Shown here piece after piece: positions 7,348 to 14,101 of a stretch of DNA of 46,338 bases (its first letter is position 1; each line of letters opens with the position of its first letter). The position numbers were made by a program, and so were the translations under genes. The notes under the pieces are model-generated. The model had not been told where the DNA came from. It did not search any database and saw only the letters and a list, made by a program, of their open reading frames with translations. The stretch is from an uncultured Oscillospiraceae bacterium. GTDB taxonomy: Bacteria; Bacillota; Clostridia; Oscillospirales; Oscillospiraceae. The stretch is from contig CANQHN010000023.1 in assembly GCA_947623745.1 (NCBI GenBank), positions 1-46,338 on the forward strand, in the 5' to 3' direction.

Positions 7348-8652
7348 ATGTACGCATATTCCCACCGGGGAACCCTGTCCGGAGAACTCGCCGTCCCCGG
7401 CTCCAAGAGCCACACCATCCGCGCCGTCCTGTTCGGGATGCTGGCCGACGGCACCACCGTCATCCACAATCCCCTGCCCTCCAAGGACGGTCTGGCCGCC
7501 TTGGCCGCGGCCCGGGCCTTCGGCGCCGAGGTAGTGGTGGACGAGGCCGCCAACACCTGGACCGTCACCGGCCTGAACGGCAAGCCTAAGGTCCCCGAAA
7601 ACGTCATCGACACTATGAACTCCGGCACCACCACCAGCTTCGTCACCGGCATCTGCGCCCTGCTCACCGACGGGTATGCTGTCATTACCGGCGACGAACA
7701 GATCCGCCGCCGCCCCTGGCGCCACGAGACCGACGCCCTCAAGGAGCTGGGCGCCACCTGCATCCACACCCGCCCCAACTGCGACTGCCCGCCCCTAGTC
7801 ATCCAGGGCCCTCTCCACGGCGGCGTGTGTCACCTGCCCGGCTTCAACAGCCAGCACATCTCCGGTATCCTTGCCCCCGCCGCCCTGCTACCCGTGGGTG
7901 AGTGCGTGGAGATCGTGGTAGAGAATCCCCTTGAGGCCTCCTACGTCCAGCTCACCCTGGACTGGCTCAAGCGCTTCGGTGTGGAGGTGGACAGCACCCC
8001 CGACTACAAGCACTACTATGTTCGGGGCGGCCAGAAGCTCACTGCCTGCGACTGCCTGGTGGCATCCGACTGGTCCAGCGTGGCCTTCCCCCTGGTGGCC
8101 GCCGTGTGCACCCCCTCGGAGTTGACCATCTCCGGGTTGAACTTTGAGGACAGCCAGGGCGACAAGGCCGTGGCGGACATCCTCATCTCCATGGGCGCGG
8201 ACATCACCAAGGATCCCGCCAACCACAAAATGACCATCCGGGGCGGCAAGCCCCTCCATGGGGTGGAGATTGACATGAACCCCATCCCCGACAGCCTGCC
8301 CGCTCTGGCCGTGGCCGCCGCCTATGCCCAGGGGGACACCCACTTCATCAACCTGGCCCACGTCCGTGTGAAGGAGACCGACCGGGTTGCCGTGATGCAG
8401 GAGGTGCTCACCGCCTGCGGAGCCAGCGTGGACATCACCTCCGACTCCATGACCGTCCACGGCGGTCGGCCCCTTACCGGTGCCAGCGTCAGCAGCCACG
8501 ACGACCACCGGGTGGCCATGGCCATGGCCGTGTGCGGCCTGTTCTCCGACGGCGAGATGAAGATCAGCAACCCCGAGTGCGCCGCTGTGTCCTTCCCCGG
8601 CTTCTTCGAGATCATGAACCGGGCCGGCGCGGGCTTTGAGCTGCGGGAATGA
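7348..8652 (+). CDS. aroA: EPSP synthase-like protein with altered PEP site
   Basis: A 434-residue member of the enolpyruvate transferase family (3-phosphoshikimate 1-carboxyvinyltransferase). Conserved elements are visible: VPGSKSHTIR near residue 13 (Lys, Ser and Arg of the phosphoshikimate site), NSQ near residue 170, IPD near residue 312 (catalytic Asp), VKETDR near residue 342 (catalytic Glu and PEP-binding Arg) and HDDHR near residue 383. Two PEP/glyphosate-site residues differ from the E. coli enzyme by manual alignment: Arg100 of NAGTAMR is Ser here (NSGTTTS) and Lys411 of TAKTFP is Val here (AAVSFP). It starts with GAAAGGAGC upstream and precedes aroD by 15 bp. It may be a genuine but divergent AroA or a paralogue with another substrate. 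Confidence 0.75.
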   Translation: MYAYSHRGTLSGELAVPGSKSHTIRAVLFGMLADGTTVIHNPLPSKDGLAALAAARAFGAEVVVDEAANTWTVTGLNGKPKVPENVIDTMNSGTTTSFVTGICALLTDGYAVITGDEQIRRRPWRHETDALKELGATCIHTRPNCDCPPLVIQGPLHGGVCHLPGFNSQHISGILAPAALLPVGECVEIVVENPLEASYVQLTLDWLKRFGVEVDSTPDYKHYYVRGGQKLTACDCLVASDWSSVAFPLVAAVCTPSELTISGLNFEDSQGDKAVADILISMGADITKDPANHKMTIRGGKPLHGVEIDMNPIPDSLPALAVAAAYAQGDTHFINLAHVRVKETDRVAVMQEVLTACGASVDITSDSMTVHGGRPLTGASVSSHDDHRVAMAMAVCGLFSDGEMKISNPECAAVSFPGFFEIMNRAGAGFELRE

Positions 8653-8667
8653 GAGGAGAGTTTAAAG

Positions 8668-9432
8668 ATGAAAACAGTCATGCTGCGCGGCCTGGAGGTT
8701 GGCTCCGGCTCCCCCAAGGTCATCGTCCCCATCGTGGCCGCCACCGCTGAGGGCATCCTGGCCAAGGCGGCGGAGTTTGCCAACTACACCATGGACGTGG
8801 TGGAATGGCGGGTGGATTTCTACGAGGACGTGTTCCACACGGACAAGGTACTCTCCACCCTGAATGCCCTGCGTGCCGCCTTGGGAGACACCCCTATTCT
8901 GTTCACCTTCCGCACCAAGAAGGAGGGCGGCGAGAAGGATATCGCCCCGGAGGACTATCTTGCCCTCATCACCGCTGTGGCCAACTCCGGCGACGCTGAC
9001 GCGGTGGATGTGGAGATCTTCTCCGGGGACGATCTGGTCCGCAAGGCCATCGATGCCGTCCACGCCGCCGGCAAGGCGGTGGTGGGCTCCAACCACGACT
9101 TTGGCGGCACTCCCAAAAAGGCCGACCTTATCTACCGCCTGCGCAAGATGCAGGACATGGGCGCCGACATCCCCAAGATCGCCGTCATGCCCAAGGGCAC
9201 GGCGGACGTGATCACCCTGCTGGACGCCACCCAGGAGATGGCCAACTGTTATGCCGACCGGCCTATCATCACCATGTCCATGGGCAGCGGCGTCATCACC
9301 CGCCTGTGCGGGGAGTACTTCGGCTCCGCCATGACCTTCGGCGCGGTGGGCCAAGTGTCCGCCCCCGGCCAGATTCCCGTGGAGCAGCTCAAAACCGCCA
9401 TGGATATCCTCCACCGCGGCCTGGCGGGCTGA
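8668..9432 (+). CDS. aroD: Type I 3-dehydroquinate dehydratase
   Basis: A 254-residue class I dehydroquinase, converting 3-dehydroquinate to 3-dehydroshikimate through a Schiff base. Active-site segments are all present: EWRVDF (Glu and Arg binding substrate) near residue 48, SNHDF with the catalytic His near residue 148, KIAVMP with the Schiff-base Lys near residue 170, and the C-terminal ITRLCGEYFGSAMTF segment. Length is normal for the family. GAGAGGAG precedes the ATG, and the stop is 14 bp before the dehydrogenase gene. Type I enzymes serve either biosynthesis or quinate breakdown; pairing with a YdiB-like dehydrogenase, as in the E. coli ydiB-aroD arrangement, favours quinate/shikimate use. 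Confidence 0.95.
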   Translation: MKTVMLRGLEVGSGSPKVIVPIVAATAEGILAKAAEFANYTMDVVEWRVDFYEDVFHTDKVLSTLNALRAALGDTPILFTFRTKKEGGEKDIAPEDYLALITAVANSGDADAVDVEIFSGDDLVRKAIDAVHAAGKAVVGSNHDFGGTPKKADLIYRLRKMQDMGADIPKIAVMPKGTADVITLLDATQEMANCYADRPIITMSMGSGVITRLCGEYFGSAMTFGAVGQVSAPGQIPVEQLKTAMDILHRGLAG

Positions 9433-9446
9433 CAGGGAGGCGCACC

Positions 9447-10313
9447 ATGAGTGAGCATGTGACCGGCCACACCGGCCTGCTGTGCCTGCTGGGCAGCCCC
9501 GTGGCCCACAGCATCTCCCCGGAGATGCACAACGAGGCTTGCCGCCTGCTGGACTTGGACTATGAGTACCTGGCCTTCGATGTAGACTCGGACCATCTGG
9601 AGGCGGCGGTGAGCGGCCTGAAGGCAATGGGCGTGAAGGGCTTTAACATCACCATGCCCGACAAGAACAAAATGGCTGAGCTGTGCGATCAGCTCTCCCC
9701 TGCCGCCAAGATCTGCGGTGCGGTGAACACCGTGGTCAATGACAACGGCACCTTCATCGGCCACACCACCGACGGCATCGGCTACATGATGAGCGCCAGA
9801 GACGCCGGGTGCGACCCGGTGGGAAAACGGATGGTACAGCTGGGCGCCGGCGGCGCCGGCACCGCCATCCTGGTCCAGGCCGCCTTCGACGGCGTCGCCG
9901 CCATCGACGTGTTCAACACCCGCGACGCCTTCTGGCCCCGGGTGGAGCACATCGTGGAGCAGCTCAACCAGCAGACCAGCTGCAAGGTCGTCCTCCACGA
10001 CCTGGCCGACCTGGACGGCCTGCGGGCCTCCATCGCCCAGGCGGACCTGCTGCTGAACACCACCCCCGTGGGCATGAACCGCATCCCCGGCTGCCTGATC
10101 CCCGACCCCAGTTATTTCCACCCCGGACTGACGGTTTCCGATGTGATCTACGAGCCCCAGGAGACCCAGCTGCTGAAAATAGCCCGGGAGGCGGGGCTGA
10201 AAACCTTTAACGGTATGTATATGCTGCTGTATCAGGGGGCGGCGTCTTTCAGGCTGTGGACTGGACAGGAGATGCCGGTGCAGGCCATCAAGGAGAAGTA
10301 TTTCACCAAATAA
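9447..10313 (+). CDS. YdiB-like quinate/shikimate dehydrogenase
   Basis: A 288-residue shikimate dehydrogenase-family enzyme, interconverting shikimate and 3-dehydroshikimate and, in YdiB-type members, quinate and 3-dehydroquinate. The substrate domain has GSPVAHSISPEMHN, NITMPDKNKM (catalytic Lys) and GHTTDGIGYM (catalytic Asp; the usual NTD is TTD). The nucleotide domain has LGAGGAGTAI, followed by FNTRDAFWPR rather than the NRT-x-x-R of NADP-specific AroE. The C-terminus MLLYQGAASFRLWTGQEMP closely follows the YdiB pattern. These features point to the YdiB branch, which accepts NAD and quinate. The ATG at 9447 has GGGAGG seven bases upstream; upstream in-frame codons belong to aroD sequence in another frame. 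Confidence 0.9.
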   Translation: MSEHVTGHTGLLCLLGSPVAHSISPEMHNEACRLLDLDYEYLAFDVDSDHLEAAVSGLKAMGVKGFNITMPDKNKMAELCDQLSPAAKICGAVNTVVNDNGTFIGHTTDGIGYMMSARDAGCDPVGKRMVQLGAGGAGTAILVQAAFDGVAAIDVFNTRDAFWPRVEHIVEQLNQQTSCKVVLHDLADLDGLRASIAQADLLLNTTPVGMNRIPGCLIPDPSYFHPGLTVSDVIYEPQETQLLKIAREAGLKTFNGMYMLLYQGAASFRLWTGQEMPVQAIKEKYFTK

Positions 10314-10337
10314 AATAGGAAAGGACGCGAGTGAATC

Positions 10338-11177
10338 ATGGCAAAGAAGTTCTCCCTGGCATACCTTACCATCCCCGGCGTCAATCCAATGGAACAGATC
10401 CGCATCGCTAAGGAGTGCGGATACGACTATGTGAGCCTGCGCACCATCCCCATGCACCTGCCCGGCGAGCCGGAATTCCTGCTGGACAAGGACCCCGAGC
10501 TGTTCGAGGCCACGAAGAAGGCCCTGAAAGAGTATGACATGAAGCTGATGGACATCGAGCTTGCCCGCGTGCGGCCCGACCTGAACATCGACGAGTACGA
10601 GCCCGCCTTCGAGAAGGCCGCCGAGCTGGGCGGCACCGATGTGCTGGGCAGTGTGTGGACCCGGGACAAGGCCTACTACACCGAGCAGGTGGGCCGCATC
10701 GCGGAGATGGCCAAGAAGTACGGCCTGTGCTACAACGTGGAATTCCTGCCCTGGGCGGGGGTGCGCAACCTGCAGGCGGACATCACTCTGGTGGACGACG
10801 TGGGCGCGGACAACCTGTTCGTGATGGTGGACACCCTCCACGCCGGCCGGGCCGGCGTGACGGGCCCGGAGCTGGCCCGCACCGACCCCAAGTATTTCCG
10901 GTTCATTCACCTGTGCGACGGCCCCGCCGGCCCCGACGGGGACCCGGTGCTGGACAACATCAAGGACGACCTGATGCTGTACACCGCCCGTGAGGGGCGG
11001 CTGTACCCGGGCGAGGGCGTGATGGACATCGCCGGGATGGTGAAAGCCATGCCCGACATCCCCCTGTCCATCGAGCTGCCCAACCTGAAGCGCATCCAGG
11101 AGCTGGGGCCCCAGGGCCACGCCCAGCGCTGCCTGGACACCGCCAAGGCCTACTTCAAGGCCAACGGTATCCAGTGA
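10338..11177 (+). CDS. TIM-barrel isomerase/epimerase-like protein, possible 3-dehydroshikimate dehydratase
   Basis: A 279-residue protein of the xylose isomerase-like TIM barrel family (AP endonuclease family 2 fold). Candidate metal ligands fall at strand ends in the expected order: Glu in YNVEFLPW (~residue 137), Asp/His in VMVDTLHAGR (~165), His in RFIHLCDG (~190) and Glu in SIELPN (~241). This Glu-Asp-His-Glu pattern is shared by sugar isomerases/epimerases and by AsbF/QuiC-type 3-dehydroshikimate dehydratases that make protocatechuate. Placed last in the cluster after aroD and the YdiB-like gene, a role on 3-dehydroshikimate or a related cyclic polyol is plausible but unproven. A strong terminator follows. 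Confidence 0.8.
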   Translation: MAKKFSLAYLTIPGVNPMEQIRIAKECGYDYVSLRTIPMHLPGEPEFLLDKDPELFEATKKALKEYDMKLMDIELARVRPDLNIDEYEPAFEKAAELGGTDVLGSVWTRDKAYYTEQVGRIAEMAKKYGLCYNVEFLPWAGVRNLQADITLVDDVGADNLFVMVDTLHAGRAGVTGPELARTDPKYFRFIHLCDGPAGPDGDPVLDNIKDDLMLYTAREGRLYPGEGVMDIAGMVKAMPDIPLSIELPNLKRIQELGPQGHAQRCLDTAKAYFKANGIQ

Positions 11178-11242
11178 CCGGCTCACAGTCTTTCTGATAT
11201 CTGCTGCCGCTTGCCCGGCAGTCGATATACCTCTTCTTCAAA

Positions 11243-11278
11243 GGAAAACGGACCGCCTCTCTGGGCGGTCCGTTTTCC
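11243..11278. terminator. Terminator of the Aro gene cluster
   Basis: A perfect 15-bp stem (GGAAAACGGACCGCC and complement) with a 6-base loop, whose arms end in an A-run and a T-run, lies about 65 bp past the last cluster gene. It should work mainly on the plus strand. Confidence 0.85.
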
Positions 11279-11409
11279 GCGTCTGGTAGCGGTCGAAAAA
11301 AGATGTGGAGCATATTTACAGCGCAGCTTGAGCGAATAGTAAAATAATTCCCACCGTACGGCTTAATTTTCTCTGATGCCGATATGCGCCTGAGAACCTA
11401 AGTTCCGGC

Positions 11410-11523
11410 ATGGAGACATGGAAGAAAGCTGCCATTGGTATCGACATAGCTATGGGCGTCGCACTGGTGGTCTTGGAAGTGGTTGCCGTAAAGAAGTGTT
11501 CTGCCCGTAAAAAGGCCGCTTAA
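11410..11523 (+). CDS. Small hydrophobic ORF, possible gene remnant
   Basis: A 37-residue frame with one membrane helix, METWKKAAIGIDIAMGVALV followed by VLEVVAVKKCSARKKAA. It resembles the C-terminal membrane tail found on some clostridial surface glycoside hydrolases, which end with a WKKxxIGIDIxLG-type helix and a basic tail. There is no clear ribosome site and the 130 bp upstream are AT-rich with several stops, so this may be the surviving end of a deleted gene. The remaining parts of 11178-11668 hold only a terminator and a weak hairpin (11568-11609, 11-bp stem, no T-run). Confidence 0.35.
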   Translation: METWKKAAIGIDIAMGVALVVLEVVAVKKCSARKKAA

Positions 11524-11668
11524 CAAATTAAAACCACAGCATTTGTGCGTTTCTTCTACTTTTCCATATGGCAAGGGCTACTTTCCCAAGGGAGGACGGC
11601 CCTTGCCATCTCATTATGTATTTGAAATAGCAAACAACCTCTGCATGTTGTAGTGTTGTGTGGCTTGC

Positions 11669-12019
11669 TTAGGAATATATTAGTTCGTTCAGAATCACCT
11701 CCTCCACAGCATTGCGGATGTTGTTCATGGCGCCCACCCAGGCCATCTGGTCCTGGGCCTTGAGTTGCTCTGTGACACCCTGCTCCGCTGCCATCTGTCG
11801 GGTCAACTGCTCAAACATCTCCGTTGCCTGTCGATCGATCTCCGCGAGGTGGGCACTGAGCTTGCCTGAAAGAAGCAACCCGGTATAGATCCCGTTGCGG
11901 TGCTGCCGAAGGAATTCTTTTCTTCTCATGCCCCAGATGCCCGTCGGGATGTCCTCCGGAGCAGCCAGGTCCGGAATCAAATAGTCACCTTCCTGATGGT
12001 ACGTCAGATTCACGCTCAT
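11669..12019 (-). CDS. tnpV: TnpV family transposon-encoded protein
   Basis: A 116-residue TnpV-type protein, found in Tn4451-like and related elements of Firmicutes and of unknown molecular role. Family features are LTYHQEGDYLIPDL at the N-terminus, the central GIYTGLLLSGKLSAHLAEID and the C-terminal AQDQMAWVGAMNNIRNAVEE ending NELIYS. The ATG has GGAGG eight bases upstream. No transposase or recombinase is adjacent, so it is a solitary copy, either the remains of an element or a stand-alone passenger. It lies convergent to the decayed stretch after the Aro cluster and downstream of lepA. Confidence 0.85.
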   Translation of the reverse strand: MSVNLTYHQEGDYLIPDLAAPEDIPTGIWGMRRKEFLRQHRNGIYTGLLLSGKLSAHLAEIDRQATEMFEQLTRQMAAEQGVTEQLKAQDQMAWVGAMNNIRNAVEEVILNELIYS

Positions 12020-12083
12020 TTTTTTGGCCTCCTTTCAGTGATGGCAGTATTGTAGCAGTCACCGCTTCAAAATACGAATGTGC

Positions 12084-12129
12084 AAAAAAAGAAACGCCCA
12101 GGAAAGCATTTCTGCCTTTCTGAGCGTTT
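12084..12129 (-). terminator. Terminator downstream of lepA
   Basis: A long imperfect stem (arms 12092-12108 and 12113-12129, about 14 pairs including G-U, 4-base loop) is followed on the minus strand by a T-run (A-run at 12084-12090 on the plus strand). It would end the lepA transcript about 80 bp past its stop. Confidence 0.7.
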
Positions 12130-12208
12130 TTGCCTTTACAATTCCGGAAATTCAGTTTGCCGAAATTACTTCCTTACTGTGCCGCCCCGACCCGCGGGGA
12201 GGCCTTTT

Positions 12209-14017
12209 TTATTCCTCATCCAGTTTCAGTACGGCCATGAACGCCTCGGTGGGTAGTTGGACGGTGCCTAGGGTGCGCATCTTCTTCTTGCCCTCCTTCT
12301 GCTTCTCCAGCAGCTTCTTCTTCCGGGTGATGTCGCCGCCGTAGCACTTGGCCAGCACGTCCTTGCGCAGGGCCTTCACCGTCTCCCGGGCGATGATCTT
12401 GCCGCCAATGGCCGCCTGGATCGGCACCTCGAACAGCTGGCGGGGGATGTTCTCCTTCAGCTTTTCGCAGATGCGCCGGGCCCGGCCGTAGGCCTTGTCC
12501 TTGTGGGCGATGAAGGACAGGGCGTCCACCTGGTCGCCGTTCAAGAGCAGGTCCACCTTCACCAGCTGGCTGGTCTGGTAGCCCTCCAGCTCGTAGTCCA
12601 GGGAGGCGTAGCCCTTGGTGCGGGCCTTCAGCGCGTCGAAGAAGTCGTAGATGATCTCGCCGATGGGCATGGAGTAGTGCAGCTCCACCAGGTTGGTGTC
12701 CAGGTACTGCATGTCCTTGAACACCCCCCGCCGGTCCTGGCACATGGGCATGATGTTGCCCACGAAGTCCGGAGGGGTGATGATGGTCACCTTGGCGTAG
12801 GGCTCCTTGGCCTCGGTGATGGAGCCGGGGTCGGGGTAGTTGTGGGGGTTGTCCACCCGGACCACGGTGCCGTCGGTCTTTGTGACCTCGTAGATCACGG
12901 AGGGCAGGGTGGTCACCAGGTCCAGGTCGAACTCCCGCTCCAGCCGCTCCTGGATGATCTCCATGTGGAGCATCCCCAGGAAGCCGCAGCGGAACCCGAA
13001 CCCCAGGGCCGCGGAGGACTCGGGCTCAAAGGACAGGGAGGCGTCGTTGAGCTGGAGCTTCTCCAGGGCGTCCCGCAGGTCGGGGTATTTGGAGCCGTCC
13101 TCGGTGTAGATGCCGCAGTAGACCATGGGCTGGGCGGGCCGGTAGCCGGGCAGGGCCTCAGCGGCGGGGAGCTCCGCCCCGGTGATGGTGTCGCCCACCC
13201 GGGTGTCCTTCACGTTTTTGATGGAGGCGGTGAACCAGCCCACCTCCCCGGCGGTGAGCTCGGCGCAGGAGTCCATCCCCAGGGGCCGCAGGTAGCCGCA
13301 GTCCAGCACCTGGTACTGCCCGCCGGAGGCCATCAGCCGCACCTGCATCCCCTTTTTCAGCGTCCCCTCCATCACCCGGAACAGCACGATGACGCCCAGA
13401 TAGGGGTCGTACTGGCTGTCGAAGATGAGGGCCTTCAGCGGGGCGTCCGGGTCCCCCTTGGGGGCGGGGATGTTCTGCACGATGTCCTCCAGCACGGCGG
13501 GGATGTTGACACCCATCTTGGCGGAGATCTCCGGGGCGTCCTCGGCGGGGAGGGCCAGGATGTTCTCGATCTCCTCCTTCACCCGTTTGGGGTCGGCGGC
13601 GGGCAGGTCGATCTTGTTGACCACCGGGCGGATCTCCAGGTCGTGCTCCATGGCCAGGTAGGTGTTGGCCAGGGTCTGTGCCTCGATGCCCTGGGAGGCG
13701 TCCACGATGAGCACCGCCCCCTCGCAGGCGGCCAGGGAGCGGGAGACCTCGTAGTTGAAGTCCACGTGGCCCGGGGTGTCGATGAGGTTGAGGGCATAGA
13801 CCTCCCCGTCGGCAGCCTTGTAGTCCAGGCGCACCGCCCGGGCCTTGATGGTGATGCCCCGCTCCCGCTCCAGGTCCATGTTGTCCAGGAGCTGGGCCTC
13901 CATCTGGCGCTGCTCCACCGCCCCGCACAGCTCGATGAGCCGGTCGGACAGGGTGGATTTTCCGTGATCAATATGCGCAATGATGGAAAAGTTGCGGATC
14001 TTGGACTGGTCTGTCAT
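12209..14017 (-). CDS. lepA: Elongation factor 4 (LepA) GTPase
   Basis: A 602-residue translational GTPase that acts on stalled ribosomes and promotes back-translocation. G motifs are at the N-terminus: [14 protein letters not shown] (G1, ~residue 14), [14 protein letters not shown] (G3, ~80) and [10 protein letters not shown] (G4, ~135). Domain II, the EF-G-like domains and the LepA-specific C-terminal domain ([20 protein letters not shown], then [18 protein letters not shown]) follow; the latter is diagnostic. Full length. I chose the ATG at 14017, where [10 protein letters not shown] begins and GGAGG lies upstream, over the longer frame to 14053. It is last of a minus-strand series with the cell-wall genes upstream. 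Confidence 0.97.
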   Translation of the reverse strand: MTDQSKIRNFSIIAHIDHGKSTLSDRLIELCGAVEQRQMEAQLLDNMDLERERGITIKARAVRLDYKAADGEVYALNLIDTPGHVDFNYEVSRSLAACEGAVLIVDASQGIEAQTLANTYLAMEHDLEIRPVVNKIDLPAADPKRVKEEIENILALPAEDAPEISAKMGVNIPAVLEDIVQNIPAPKGDPDAPLKALIFDSQYDPYLGVIVLFRVMEGTLKKGMQVRLMASGGQYQVLDCGYLRPLGMDSCAELTAGEVGWFTASIKNVKDTRVGDTITGAELPAAEALPGYRPAQPMVYCGIYTEDGSKYPDLRDALEKLQLNDASLSFEPESSAALGFGFRCGFLGMLHMEIIQERLEREFDLDLVTTLPSVIYEVTKTDGTVVRVDNPHNYPDPGSITEAKEPYAKVTIITPPDFVGNIMPMCQDRRGVFKDMQYLDTNLVELHYSMPIGEIIYDFFDALKARTKGYASLDYELEGYQTSQLVKVDLLLNGDQVDALSFIAHKDKAYGRARRICEKLKENIPRQLFEVPIQAAIGGKIIARETVKALRKDVLAKCYGGDITRKKKLLEKQKEGKKKMRTLGTVQLPTEAFMAVLKLDEE

Positions 14018-14046
14018 AGAAAATAACCTCCGTGGGAAAATCCACC

Positions 14047-14087
14047 GCCCCATCGGAGATGGGGCCGCGCCGAACGGCGCGTTTTTT
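14047..14087. promoter_or_regulatory. Two adjacent hairpins between mrdA and lepA
   Basis: GCCCCATC-GGA-GATGGGGC (14047-14065) abuts CGCGCCG-AA-CGGCGCG (14066-14081), the second followed by TTTTTT on the plus strand. The flanking genes are on the minus strand, so the T-run is on the wrong side to terminate mrdA. It may shape the lepA leader or end an antisense transcript. Confidence 0.45.
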
Positions 14088-14101
14088 AATCAAAACAGGG
14101 T

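Noticed and set aside
7348-11177. Ordinary shikimate biosynthesis operon
   Set aside because: aroB, aroK and aroC are absent, a transporter and repressor are linked, the dehydrogenase is YdiB-like and the AroA-like protein has altered PEP-site residues. Not fully excluded without the rest of the genome.
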